Below are positions 25,007-33,981 of a stretch of DNA of 64,000 nucleotides, piece by piece; position 1 is the stretch's first letter, and each line of letters opens with the position of its first letter. The translations under genes were made by a program, and so were the position numbers. The DNA comes from CBDCYS01 sp965224215. Lineage in GTDB: Bacteria; Acidobacteriota; Terriglobia; Bryobacterales; UBA6623. The notes under the pieces are model-generated. The model saw nothing but the letters and a program-made list of their open reading frames with translations, had not been told where the DNA came from and did no database searches. The stretch spans positions 1 to 64,000 of the forward strand of contig CBDCYS010000059.1 in assembly GCA_965224215.1 (NCBI GenBank). Direction: 5' to 3'.

Positions 25007-27512
25007 GGCACTGAAATAGCGCAGACGGAATTCGGATTTCTTCGCAGACCTCCAGTGTATTGATTCGAATGCACTTACAGCGTTCTCCGAGTCACCTGGA
25101 AAAACCCCTTGACATCCGAGCCCGGATTTGCGATGGTAGCTAGGAATAGGTTTCCGGGCGACTATCGTGGATCCGCACATCGAGAATCTCAAGTCCACCA
25201 CCTTCTTCGGCCGGCGCTTCACGCGCCGGCAGATCGCCGAAGTCCAGCAGACCGTGGCCATGTTCCCGGCGCTGAGCCGCAAGGAACTGGGGCAGACGAT
25301 CTGCGAGCACCTCAACTGGCGCACGCCCGCCGGCGGCAACCGCGTCAAGGCCGCCCTGAAGCTGCTGGAGCAACTCGAGCAGGCCGGCATCCTGACGCTG
25401 CCGCCCAAGCGGGCCGAGAACATGCGCCCGGGTCCGCGCAAGCCTCCGGCCGCGACCCGCCGCAGCGATCCCCAGCCCGTGATCGAAGCCCGCCTGCGGG
25501 ACTTGGAGCCGCTGTGCCTGCAGGTGGTTGAGCAGGCCGCGGAGACGCGGCTCTGGAATGAATTCGTCGAGCGCCACCACTACCTCGGCTACCGCCAGCC
25601 GCTCGGCCCGCACCTGCGCTATTACCTGCTCGACCGGCACGGGCGCCGGCTGGGCTGCCTGCTGTTCAGCCAGGCCTGCCGCTCGCTGGCCTGCCGCGAT
25701 GCTTGGGTCGGCTGGCCCGAGGGCGCGTACAAGAAGCATCTCGACCTGGTGGTCGGCCAGCCGCGGTTCCTGATTTTCCCCTGGGTGCGCGTGCACTGCC
25801 TAGCGTCGAAGGCGCTCTCGATGGCGGCCCGGCAGCTGCCCGCGGACTGGCAGCAGCGCCACGGCACGCGACCCGTGCTGCTCGAAACGTTCGTACACTC
25901 GGAGCGCTTCCGCGGGACTTGCTATCGCGCCGCCAACTGGCAGCGCATCGGCCAGACCAAGGGCCGCGCCGACGCCGGGCGCAGCCCCAAGGACGTGTAT
26001 GTCTACCCGCTCGCGAAACGCTTCCGCGCGGTCCTGCTGCATGGCCCGCGCCCCGTGTCCCGGCGACGCCAGCCGCCCCCGGCGCAGCCGCAGGCCCCCG
26101 ACGCGGACTTCGTCGCGCTGTGGCAGGACCTGATCGGCGCGCTCGACGCCATTGCCGCCGAGCAGGACCGCCGTTGGCAGCGGCGCAGCCGGGTGCTCAA
26201 CACGCTGCTGGTGATGCTGTTCGTGTTCCGCCTGGTGTTCGCCCCCCGCCGCCAGGGCTACACCACCACGCTGTCCCAGCTATGGGCTCAGTGCGCCGCC
26301 CTGGACGTGCCCCTGCCGCAGCCGCAGCCGGTCTCCGACGCCGCCATGTGCAAGGCCCGGCCCAAGATCGACGAGGACGCCTTCAGGCAGTTCCACGCCG
26401 CGATCCTGCGCCGCTCCGAGCAGCCTGGGCCGCTCTGGCTGGGCCACCGCGTATTCGCCGTCGACGGCTCCAAGCTCAGCTTGCCGCGGCCGCTGATCGA
26501 CGCCGGCTACGACACCCCCAGCGCGCAGGCCCACTACCCCCAGGGCCTGCTCAGCTGCCTGTACCGCTTGCAATCCAGGCTCCCGGTCGATTTCGACCTC
26601 TGCCCCCACAACAACGAGCGCACCGCCGCGCTCGCCCATCTCAAGGCCCTGCAAGCCAGCGACGTCATCGTCTACGACCGCGGCTACTACTCCTTCGAGC
26701 TGCTCTGCGCCCACCGCCAGCACAGCCTGCACGCGGTCTTCCGCATGCGCCGCAACTCCGGCACGGCGATCGACCGCTTCATCGCCAGCGACCAAGCCGA
26801 CACCATCGTGTCGATCCTGCCCGGCCCCGAGGCCCTGCGGGACCTGTCCCGCAAGCATCCCGGCAGCTCCTGGCAGCCCGTCCCGCTGCGCCTCATCAAG
26901 TACACCCACGGCGGGACCGAGTACATCCTCGGCACCACCTTGCTCGACCGCCGCCGCTATCGCGTGGCTGACCTGTCCGACCTGTACCATGCCCGCTGGG
27001 GGATCGAAGAGCTGTACAAGGTGAGCAAGCAGTTCCTGGAGGTGGATCAGTTCCACGGCCGCAGCGAGCGGCTGGTGAAGCAGGAACTGTTCGCGCACTT
27101 CAATCTGATCGCCATGACGCGGCTGTTCACCAACCGCGACGCCGACGTGCGGCAAGCGGGTCGGCCGCGGGCCGGGAAGCCGGCACCGCAGGCCAACTTC
27201 AAGCACAGCCTGGCCGCGCTGGCGCAGAACCTGGAAGGCCTGCTGCTGCGCCACACCGCATTTGTCAGCGAGACTCTCGAGCGCATCTGCACGTGGGTCG
27301 GGACCGGTCGGCGCAAGCCACGCTCCAACCGCTCGTACCCGCGGCGCTCGCTGCAGCCAGCCCCGAAATGGTCGCGGCGCAAAGCCGCTACCGCCTAGCC
27401 AAGTCGACGCCGACACCGATGAACATGCCTTGAGCGCTGCCCGGAACCGGCAAACCGACTGCTCTAATGCCCGCAGACCCTAAGTTAGTGCCGAAAACCT
27501 TAAGTTAGTGCC
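25007..27512 (+). mobile_element. IS4-type element carrying a DruA-transposase fusion
   Basis: The left end begins GGCACTGAAATAG at 25007; on the right, AGTGCC ends at 27512, and a second copy of AAGTTAGTGCC ends at 27492. The imperfect inverted repeat (GGCACT-A--TA) suggests these are the element ends. No target duplication is visible, in line with a deletion of adjacent receptor sequence. Confidence 0.6.
25167..27398 (+). CDS. Fusion of a DruA/DUF4338-like domain with an IS4-family DDE transposase
   Basis: 743 aa in one uninterrupted frame from a GTG. Residues about 1-100 contain a winged-helix-like region (ALSRKELGQTICEHLNW). Residues about 125-285 match DUF4338, now named after Druantia DruA: HHYLGYRQPLGPHLRYYL, LGCLLFSQA, WVGWPEGAYKKHLDLVV, RFLIFPWVRV, LASKALSMAARQL, VLLETFVHSERFRGTCYRAA. 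After a linker, residues about 335-690 form an IS4-type DDE domain with D433 (FAVDGSKLS), D504 (IVYDRGYYS) and E614 or E615 (RWGIEELYK). All catalytic positions look intact. The fusion implies that the DruA-like domain acts on DNA together with transposition, though its function is unknown. A frame shift joining two separate genes can be ruled out because the frame is continuous. Confidence 0.88.
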   Translation: MDPHIENLKSTTFFGRRFTRRQIAEVQQTVAMFPALSRKELGQTICEHLNWRTPAGGNRVKAALKLLEQLEQAGILTLPPKRAENMRPGPRKPPAATRRSDPQPVIEARLRDLEPLCLQVVEQAAETRLWNEFVERHHYLGYRQPLGPHLRYYLLDRHGRRLGCLLFSQACRSLACRDAWVGWPEGAYKKHLDLVVGQPRFLIFPWVRVHCLASKALSMAARQLPADWQQRHGTRPVLLETFVHSERFRGTCYRAANWQRIGQTKGRADAGRSPKDVYVYPLAKRFRAVLLHGPRPVSRRRQPPPAQPQAPDADFVALWQDLIGALDAIAAEQDRRWQRRSRVLNTLLVMLFVFRLVFAPRRQGYTTTLSQLWAQCAALDVPLPQPQPVSDAAMCKARPKIDEDAFRQFHAAILRRSEQPGPLWLGHRVFAVDGSKLSLPRPLIDAGYDTPSAQAHYPQGLLSCLYRLQSRLPVDFDLCPHNNERTAALAHLKALQASDVIVYDRGYYSFELLCAHRQHSLHAVFRMRRNSGTAIDRFIASDQADTIVSILPGPEALRDLSRKHPGSSWQPVPLRLIKYTHGGTEYILGTTLLDRRRYRVADLSDLYHARWGIEELYKVSKQFLEVDQFHGRSERLVKQELFAHFNLIAMTRLFTNRDADVRQAGRPRAGKPAPQANFKHSLAALAQNLEGLLLRHTAFVSETLERICTWVGTGRRKPRSNRSYPRRSLQPAPKWSRRKAATA

Positions 27513-27519
27513 ATAATCC

Positions 27520-27898
27520 GTCGTCGCGGGCAAGGGTCTGCGGTGCCTGCCGCACGCGGCCCAACGTGGTCGGGCCGTTCCAGAACCCCGACCAGGATCC
27601 GCACGACTACTTCATCGACGACAACATCGTGATCCCGCCGTTCACCGCTCCCTTTGGCAACATGGGACGCAACACGGGCCGGACACCGGGATTTGCACAG
27701 CTCGATTTCGGCCTTCACAAAGACTTCGCCCTGCCGAGGGAGGGATCGAAAGTGGAATTCCGTGCGGAGTTCTTCAACCTGTTCAACCGAACCAACTTTC
27801 GAGCGCCCCAGGGCAGGAGGGACTCCAGCAGTTTCGGAAGGATTACCAGCACTTTCCCAGCTCGCGAGGTCCAGTTGGCGTTGAAGCTCTACTTCTGA
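27520..27898 (+). pseudogene. TonB-dependent receptor, C-terminal part
   Basis: In frame it reads RPNVVGPFQNPDQDPHDYF, FGNMGRNTGRTPGFAQLDFG, FRAEFFNLFNRTNFRAPQG and ends EVQLALKLYF. These are the standard last strands of Oar-like barrels with a terminal aromatic. It continues the receptor at 22690 after the IS4-type element and an internal deletion. Confidence 0.88.
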
Positions 27899-28019
27899 GA
27901 GCTTTGGTCGCGTCAGGGGGCATGCCCCTTAGCGGGTGTGCCCTCTCGACGGCTAGCGGGGTGGAACGAGCACTGGGGCTCTATTGGTAGAGGATTCAAG
28001 AGCGCAGGCGCAATTTACG

Positions 28020-28219
28020 ATGACCAGTCGCCGGCAGTGGTCCCACCGTCCAGTCGAAATAAGCTTTCGGCAATTGCTGCTTCTGGCGCTGATCTCGACG
28101 GCGCTATCCACGCAAGGGTCCGCCGACGAGGCGCTCCTGAACCAGATTCAGGTCCTAGGCAGCCACAACAGTTATAAGAAGGCGATCGACCCGCCGCTGC
28201 TGAAGCTGCTGCGGCCTGC
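28020..28219 (+). pseudogene. Phosphoinositide-specific phospholipase C-like protein, N-terminal fragment
   Basis: A signal peptide-like N-terminus (LLLLALISTALSTQGSADE) is followed by LLNQIQVLGSHNSYKK, the start of the calcium-dependent PI-PLC-like family with its first catalytic His. The frame is cut after about 66 residues by a Tn5-like element. No continuation was found on the far side. Confidence 0.75.
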
Positions 28220-28222
28220 CGT

Positions 28223-28884
28223 TTACCCACAAGTCTTGTCGGGACGCAGTCGCTTATAGAAATCGTTGGTCCGGTCCAGCCTGAGCAGTCTCTCGTAGGT
28301 CTGTGCGGTAGTCGCGAGTCGGGTATAGCCTTCCCAGAGTTTCGCGTGGCCCGGCGGCGGGTCACGTTTGCGGTTGAGATAGCCGCCCAGCATGGCCATG
28401 GTGAGCACCGCACGCCCGAGATTGTCGGGCGGTGGTAGCTTGCGATCTTTGGCGAAGTCCTCCAAGGCGATGATCTCGATGTCGGAGAAGAGGATGTCGG
28501 CCGGCAGCTCGGGCGTGTCGCGGCCCAGCAGCGTCATCGCGGTGAGGCGCCAGGCGATGACTGCATTGATGGTCACTGCCCGCTCAATCCGCTCGCCGGT
28601 GTGATGGCCGAGATATTCGACCTTGCAGCCGGACTTGAGCACGCGGTGCCAGTCTTCGATGCGCCAGTGCAGGCGATACCATGCGAGGATTTTGAGGGCC
28701 TGCTGCCTGGATGTCACCGGCAAGGAGGTCAACAGGAACCATTCCAGTGGCTCGAGGTTGTCTGGCGCCGACTCTTCGCAGACATGCACGAGGCTGAGCT
28801 GCAGCGGTCCCGGACCCTGGCAGGAGCTCTTGCTCGGCACTGGCAATTGCACGGCGCACCAACGCAGCGCAAGCTTCGCTTTGG
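28223..28884 (-). pseudogene. IS4-family (Tn5-like) transposase, C-terminal fragment
   Basis: The minus strand reads WFLLTSLPVTSRQQALKIL, then YRLHWRIEDWHRVLKSGCKV, the Y-(2)-R-(3)-E-(6)-K signature with catalytic Glu, and a Tn5 dimerisation-like tail (ILFSDIEIIALEDFA, LGGYLNRKRDPPPGHAKLWEG). The N-terminal half, with both catalytic Asp residues, is missing because an IS3 element lies at 28885. Confidence 0.85.
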
Positions 28885-29241
28885 AGTGGCCCTGTTTTCG
28901 TGGACACCTAAGATAGCTTGGATAGGCAGGGGTTGCTCGCTGGAGAGGTGGGGGTAAGGAGGCCCCGAACGATGAGCAAGAAAGTCTATGTGAAGCCGTA
29001 TCCGAAGGAGTTTCGGGAACAGGTGGTGAAGCTGGTGCAGCTGGGGGGTCGCAGCGCGCTGGAGGTGGCCCGGGAATTCGAGATTTCGGTGGATTCGGTA
29101 CGGCGGCTACGGATGGAGCGGGAGATCCTGTCAAAAGCAGCGGCCTGGTTCGCTCGGGAGACCGATTCGATCGAACAGATCCGGGTAGAGGACAGGCTCA
29201 GAGATCTTGACCTCTGGCAATTTAATCTTGATAAGTTCTGA
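28885..29241 (+). pseudogene. IS3-family remnant (leader plus internally deleted OrfA)
   Basis: TGGAGTGGCCCTGTTTTCGTGGAC begins a leader like that of the copy at 57681. OrfA from ATG 28972 starts MSKKVYVKPYPKEFREQVVK and keeps the helix-turn-helix, but jumps from SVDSVRR to LRMEREILSKAAAWFARE, missing about 25 residues. orfB is gone. Confidence 0.85.
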
Positions 29242-29269
29242 GGTTCGGAAACGGGTGAGGGGGGCGGCT
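29204..29269 (+). repeat. ~65-bp dispersed repeat with promoter-like spacing (partner 46643-46707)
   Basis: Both copies contain TCTTGACCTCT-GCAAT and a GATAAGTTC box 17 nt after TTGACC, then an ACGGGTG-GG tail. The spacing matches a sigma70 promoter; the sequence may be a duplicated promoter or element end. Confidence 0.55.
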
Positions 29270-29291
29270 ATGTATAGACTGGGCTGCTAGG

Positions 29292-31119
29292 TAGTGCCTG
29301 TGTAAAAACGTATATCTTATTGATATAAAAGGGATTCTAGTAGTTTTTTCGGAGCGAAGATGGCTCTGATTCTGCGATAATAGAGCTATTAGGGCACATT
29401 TGCTGCAATCTTCGTTCGAGGACACCTATGAGAGCCATCCAAAAGGCCGAGATGCTACTCGGACAAATCGCCATTGAAAACATTGCATTGGACGCCCGCT
29501 GTCGCGACGATGTCCCGGCCGTGCTGAAGGGCATCCAGTACATTTATTGCAAGGAGGAGTTGCGGCAGGAGATATTCACCCTGTTGGAGAACCACATCCT
29601 GGAGAAGCTGGATCCCGCAGGCGATAGTCCCGAGGCGGGGAGGATTAACCGCGCGGTCGGACGTCGCGGCATGGATCTGTGGAATATCCTCGTGCTCGGC
29701 CTGCTGAAACAGGGTATTAACTGCGACTACGACCGGCTGCATGATCTAGCAAACAGACACCTTGACGTGCGCCGGATGCTGGGCCTGAGCGAAGTGTTCG
29801 ACAACACCGCCTACAGCTACCGCACGCTGTTACGCAATGTCGCGCTGCTCACCCCGGAACTGCTGGCGGCAGTGAACCGCCTGGTAGTGGGAGCGGGCCA
29901 CGAATTGGTCGGGCACAGACCGCCCGAGCCACTGCAGGCACGCTGTGATTCCTTCACGGTCGAGACTGACGTGCATTACCCGACTGATGTCAGCCTGCTG
30001 TGGGACGCGCTACGCTGCCTGATCCGGGTGGTGGCGCGCGCCTGCCAGCAGCACAACATCAGCGGCTGGCGACAGAGCATGCATCTGACCATGAACGTGC
30101 GGAATCTGTTCAACCGGGTACGTTCGTGGCGGCAACGACAAGGCAAGCCAAAGCGGGTGCAGGCCTATTTGCGGCTGGCGCGGGATCTTTCGCAACGTGC
30201 CAGGGCGACGCTGGAGCAGCTGGCGGCAGCCGCTGCCGACGCGGATGTGCAGGAGGAAATCAAGTGTTATCTGGAACATACGGAGCGGCAGATTGACCAG
30301 ATCAACCGGCGCATCCTGCAAGGCGAGATGATACCGCACGAGGAGAAAGTGTTTTCCATTTTTGAGCCACACACGCGTTGGTGCGCGAAGGGCAAGGCTG
30401 GCCGTGCGGTGGAGTTGGGGGTTCCGGTGAGTGTGGTGGAGAGTGAGCACCAGTTTATCCTGCACCACAAGATCCAGTGGGCGGAGCATGACGTGGAGGT
30501 AGCGCAACCGTTGGTGGCCCAGACGCAGGCACTGTATCCGAGTCTGGCGGGCTGCAGCTTCGACAAGGGGTATCACAGTCGGGCCAACCGGGAGCAGCTT
30601 GATACCATGCTCAAGGTCAATGCCTTGCCGCAGAAAGGGCGCCTGTCGAAGGCGGCTCTGTTGCGCGAGGCGGTCCCGGCATTCGTGGCGGCGCGACGGG
30701 CGCATGCGGCGGTCGAATCAGCCATCAATAACTTGGAGTGCCGGGGCTTGAACCGGGTGCGGGCGCACGGTGCGGACGGCTTCGAGCGCATGGTGGGGCT
30801 ATCGGTGCTCTCCACCAACTTTCACCGGATCGGGCTGATCCTGCAACACAAGGAGCGCGAGCGGCTGAAGCTGCAGTGCTTGCGACGCGCCGCATAGCGT
30901 CAGCGAACTGCCTGGAAATCTCCAAGCACCCACCCTTGCAGTGGCACGGGAAGGCAGCGGTACCCGACCACAGTCCAAACTGCCATTGATTGCCGTCCGC
31001 TGTTGCCTGTCGTCAGCAGTTAAGGACAGATTCAGTGGGGATTTCCCACCCGCCAGGGAACTGCAAACTCGTCAAACAAAGCACCCCTGCCAAAAACGAG
31101 AGTTTTGTCACAGACACTA
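29292..31119 (+). mobile_element. ISNCY-type element, apparently intact
   Basis: Terminal repeats TAGTGCCTGTG (from 29292) and, on the opposite strand, TAGTGTCTGTG (ending 31119), each followed inwards by an A-rich run. One transposase gene lies inside. Flanks do not show an unambiguous target duplication. Confidence 0.75.
29428..30897 (+). CDS. ISNCY-family (IS1202-like) transposase
   Basis: 489 aa, full length. The N-terminus starts MRAIQKAEMLLGQIAIENI. Catalytic blocks fit the family: CDSFTVETDVHYPTDVSLLW (first Asp region), GCSFDKGYHSRANREQL (second Asp region) and AHAAVESAINNLECRGL (Glu region). A middle segment (about 260-310) is a coiled-coil-like helix (LEHTERQIDQINRRIL). No frameshift is seen, so it may be active. 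Confidence 0.9.
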   Translation: MRAIQKAEMLLGQIAIENIALDARCRDDVPAVLKGIQYIYCKEELRQEIFTLLENHILEKLDPAGDSPEAGRINRAVGRRGMDLWNILVLGLLKQGINCDYDRLHDLANRHLDVRRMLGLSEVFDNTAYSYRTLLRNVALLTPELLAAVNRLVVGAGHELVGHRPPEPLQARCDSFTVETDVHYPTDVSLLWDALRCLIRVVARACQQHNISGWRQSMHLTMNVRNLFNRVRSWRQRQGKPKRVQAYLRLARDLSQRARATLEQLAAAAADADVQEEIKCYLEHTERQIDQINRRILQGEMIPHEEKVFSIFEPHTRWCAKGKAGRAVELGVPVSVVESEHQFILHHKIQWAEHDVEVAQPLVAQTQALYPSLAGCSFDKGYHSRANREQLDTMLKVNALPQKGRLSKAALLREAVPAFVAARRAHAAVESAINNLECRGLNRVRAHGADGFERMVGLSVLSTNFHRIGLILQHKERERLKLQCLRRAA

Positions 31120-31141
31120 GGTAACACAATGATCCGGGCTG

Positions 31142-31429
31142 ATGTGCAACACATACGAAATGACATGGAAGGCAAGTGGACCTGTGGAAGAACGAAGGAA
31201 GTTCATTGAAGATTGGTTAGCCGGGCGCGGCAGAGATGTCGCGGGGCTGTGCCGCAGCTATGGGATCAGCCGTAAGACGGGCCACAAATGGCTGGAGCGC
31301 TTCCGGCAAGACGGACTGGGCGCGTTGGAAGACCGCTCGCACGCTCGCCGGAGCCAGCCCCTTCTCCCCGACCCTTCCACGGCTTCCCTGAACGCTTACT
31401 ACAAGAAACAGTCGCCAATGAGCGTGTAA
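31142..31429 (+). pseudogene. IS481-family transposase, N-terminal stub
   Basis: It reads RKFIEDWLAGRGRDVAGLCR, GISRKTGHKWLERFRQDGLG and LEDRSHARRSQPL, the helix-turn-helix leader of IS481 transposases. The frame then runs into unrelated sequence and stops; the integrase core is absent. Confidence 0.82.
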
Positions 31430-31522
31430 GCCATTGACTATCGAGGGCTTAGAAAGTCAGCTCAGCGAGTTAGGGACAATTCACAGTAAACTACCGCTAG
31501 CAACGAAGATCGCTATATTTTT

Positions 31523-32629
31523 ATGAAAGATGCCATACCAGGCACATCGTTTGTCCTGTTTCTTTTGTTCAGTGCCTCAGGCATCGCAAGCGGCGCCGTG
31601 AAGCCGACGTTGGAGTCATTCAAGACCGATGGCGCTCCATGTTACGACCGCTCAGGTCAACCCCAAACCTCTGTCGTGGATGCCCACCTGCACTTCCGTC
31701 CGTTTGGAGGCCCCGCGATCCCGTTCGAGGAAGTTATCTCTTACCTTGAAGAGACGGGAGTGCTATTCGTCAATATTTATGGCATTGGTCAGATGCTTCC
31801 GGTGGCGTCGTCTTGTACTTACTACCTGGACTGTCCTGGTACGCCGGTGAGATCCACGCTGAAGAACGATTTCGTCAATGCCGCCAACTACGTTATGCAG
31901 GCTCCGAAGGGCATCCACATGACGCTCTCGATGACCTTCCCGGACTTGTCGCGACCGGAGTCAATGCTTTCCAGCATGCAACTCCTGGAGGAAGAATATC
32001 CCGGCACATTCGCATGGATGGGAGAAATCAATCTGGTGAAACAGGCGTTGTTCAGCAACGGACATGCACCTGTTCCTAGAGGCAAAATCACAGAATGGGC
32101 TGCCTTCATGAAGGTACTAAGGGAACGGACCATCCCGCTCGCGATTCACGCGGATTTAGGTAACGACGAGGAACCGACTAGATACCTGCCCCTACTGAAG
32201 GAAGTGTTGCGTTTATATCCTGACAACAAGATCGTTTGGATGCATATGGGGCTGTCCAGGGAACTTGCAAACATGAACGTTGTGCGGCACATCCAAACGA
32301 TGAAGTCGCTGTTGGATCGCTATCCGAATCTGATGTTGGATATTTCCTGGAGAGTGATCGACGACAGCTACTTCTCAAACCCGGACAAGCGGGTGTTATA
32401 TGTTCCGTTCTTGAACGAATACTCTGAACGGGTCCTGCCCGGAACAGACTTTCTGGCTTCAAGGGACAAGGATATTGAAGTCTATCGAACAGAGCTGTAC
32501 GTCACGAGCGGGATCAATCGTTACTTGAACGACAACGCCTTTCGGAACATTGCCCTGGGTCAAAACTACTTCCGGCTGCTGGGCCTGGATTACATGGCTC
32601 CGCAGGTGTGTGCAAATCAACAGCCATGA
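31523..32629 (+). CDS. Secreted amidohydrolase-family protein
   Basis: 368 aa with a signal peptide (cleavage near residue 24). The TIM-barrel metal site of amidohydrolase 2 (PF04909) is visible: VVDAHLHFRP (HxH, about 53-55), IPLAIHADLG, KIVWMHMGLS and VLPGTDFLAS with the final Asp. The substrate is not evident; relatives hydrolyse or decarboxylate small cyclic or aromatic compounds. It sits alone between IS remnants, with no obvious operon partner. Confidence 0.85.
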   Translation: MKDAIPGTSFVLFLLFSASGIASGAVKPTLESFKTDGAPCYDRSGQPQTSVVDAHLHFRPFGGPAIPFEEVISYLEETGVLFVNIYGIGQMLPVASSCTYYLDCPGTPVRSTLKNDFVNAANYVMQAPKGIHMTLSMTFPDLSRPESMLSSMQLLEEEYPGTFAWMGEINLVKQALFSNGHAPVPRGKITEWAAFMKVLRERTIPLAIHADLGNDEEPTRYLPLLKEVLRLYPDNKIVWMHMGLSRELANMNVVRHIQTMKSLLDRYPNLMLDISWRVIDDSYFSNPDKRVLYVPFLNEYSERVLPGTDFLASRDKDIEVYRTELYVTSGINRYLNDNAFRNIALGQNYFRLLGLDYMAPQVCANQQP

Positions 32630-32699
32630 TGCGGGAGATTCAGCTTGGGGGAGGCACCGTCAAGTTAATTAGTGTCTGGGAGAGAACCCCTTTTTGAGC

Positions 32700-33362
32700 G
32701 AGAAATGTGGGATGCCACCGACGCGGAGCCGCGGCATTTGAGCCGAACCCCAGGACTATTTCACCCTATCCGTAAGGCCCGGTGAACTGGAGGTTGTGAC
32801 GAAAAGGACTGGTTTTCGTATCGGTTCGTTTATAGAGATGTACATGGTCCGTGTATTTGACAAGAGTTGTGTGGTGGTCGGTGAGGTGGAGGTTCCCTTG
32901 GTGACGCCCGGACGAGCGATGGCACTGTTGGCAAGGCTACGGTAGTCGGAAGCCAAGGATCTCAAAACAAACCACGTGAGCGCCTCCGTAGTGGCTGGAA
33001 CGGACAGGGAAACCCTATAGGGCTTCGTTGCTGAACGGGTGGCCGATGGCGCGACGATCTAAACGGATGATCACGGCGGCTATCACGGCATGCCCTTTAA
33101 GTATGAGGCTGTGAAACACAGCGATAGCGAGCATGTTCGGGGTCTCAAGCGCACACCAACGGGGTTCAAAGCTTCAGGGCCATGCTCAAACACGGCTACC
33201 ACGGCACCTACAACAATATGAGTGAGAAGCACTTGGACCGATATGTCAGCGAATTTTCCGGTCGCAACAATGATCGAATCGTCAACACCATCGACCAAAT
33301 GGAAGCCATGGCGCGCAACATGGACGGGAAGAGGTTGCGGTATGGTGATTTGATCGGATGAC
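32700..33362 (+). pseudogene. IS1595-family transposase, decayed
   Basis: Two frames give family sequence: DDHGGYHGMPFKYEAVKHSD (catalytic Asp region) and, after a frameshift near 33160, FRAMLKHGYHGTYNNMSEKH then LDRYVSEFSGRNN. Upstream parts are too decayed to read. This is the C-terminal half of the DDE_Tnp_IS1595 domain; it is not adjacent to the N-terminal IS1595 fragment at 44538. Confidence 0.8.
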
Positions 33363-33587
33363 GGCACAAAGGGGAAGCAAGAGTCGTCAAACTGTAAAAA
33401 AGTAACAATTGAAAGGCACAATGCATATAACCGATTGAATTGTTAAGTGAATTCCTGATTGTTTTCATCTCGCTAAGCCGATTTTTTTCGCTTCGGAACG
33501 TTGATCGTTTTCCTTCGGAATACGCAAAGATTAGTTGACGCCAGAACACACGGCTTTGGCAGATGGAATGGAAGGCCGGTTCCAATG

Positions 33588-33953
33588 TCACGACACGTCA
33601 CGGTCCGCTGGCTCGCCGACATGATCGAGCATATCGAGAAACACTCGGCTGATGTGCTCGTCGGCCACGCCGTAGTGGACCTGCTTGCCGTGACGCTGGC
33701 CTCGCATCACCCGTGCGGCTCGCAGCAGGCGCAGATGATGGCTGACGAGTGACGAGGACAAGCCAAGCCGCTGCGCGATGTCGCCGACAGGCTTGGGTCC
33801 GGGCAGGCAAGTGAGGATTATGCTCAGGCGCGTAGGGTCACCCATCAGGCGAAACATCTCGGCCACCCGGCTCACACTCTCGGCGCCGAGGGACCCGAGT
33901 TGGGCAGGCTCCGGCTGTGTCACCCTGTCTGTCTGCCTCACACTATCTAACAT
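33588..33953 (-). CDS. ArsR/SmtB-family zinc-type repressor
   Basis: About 121 aa from ATG 33953; an in-frame ATG at 33971 is possible but would place the operator inside the gene. The winged helix-turn-helix is GDIAQRLGLSSSLVSHHLRLL. The C-terminal helix carries the alpha-5 metal site pattern D-x-H-x10-H-x2-E (DEHISRVFLDMLDHVGE), as in CzrA/SmtB-type zinc or cobalt sensors. It is divergent from the CDF efflux gene at 33982 and probably represses it until zinc binds. Confidence 0.9.
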   Translation of the reverse strand: MLDSVRQTDRVTQPEPAQLGSLGAESVSRVAEMFRLMGDPTRLSIILTCLPGPKPVGDIAQRLGLSSSLVSHHLRLLRAARVMRGQRHGKQVHYGVADEHISRVFLDMLDHVGEPADRDVS

Positions 33954-33981
33954 ATGAACACATGTTAACATATTTATATCA
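33945..33981. promoter_or_regulatory. Operator/promoter between the ArsR-type repressor and CDF exporter
   Basis: An AT-rich island in GC-rich surroundings with the exact palindrome ATGTTAACAT (33962-33971) and a related AACATATG to its left, the kind of imperfect inverted repeat bound by SmtB/CzrA-type repressors. It overlaps both start regions. Confidence 0.6.

Noticed and set aside
25167..27398. A Druantia defence system
   Set aside because: Only a DruA-like domain is present, fused to a transposase and bounded by inverted repeats; no DruB-E or helicase genes are nearby.
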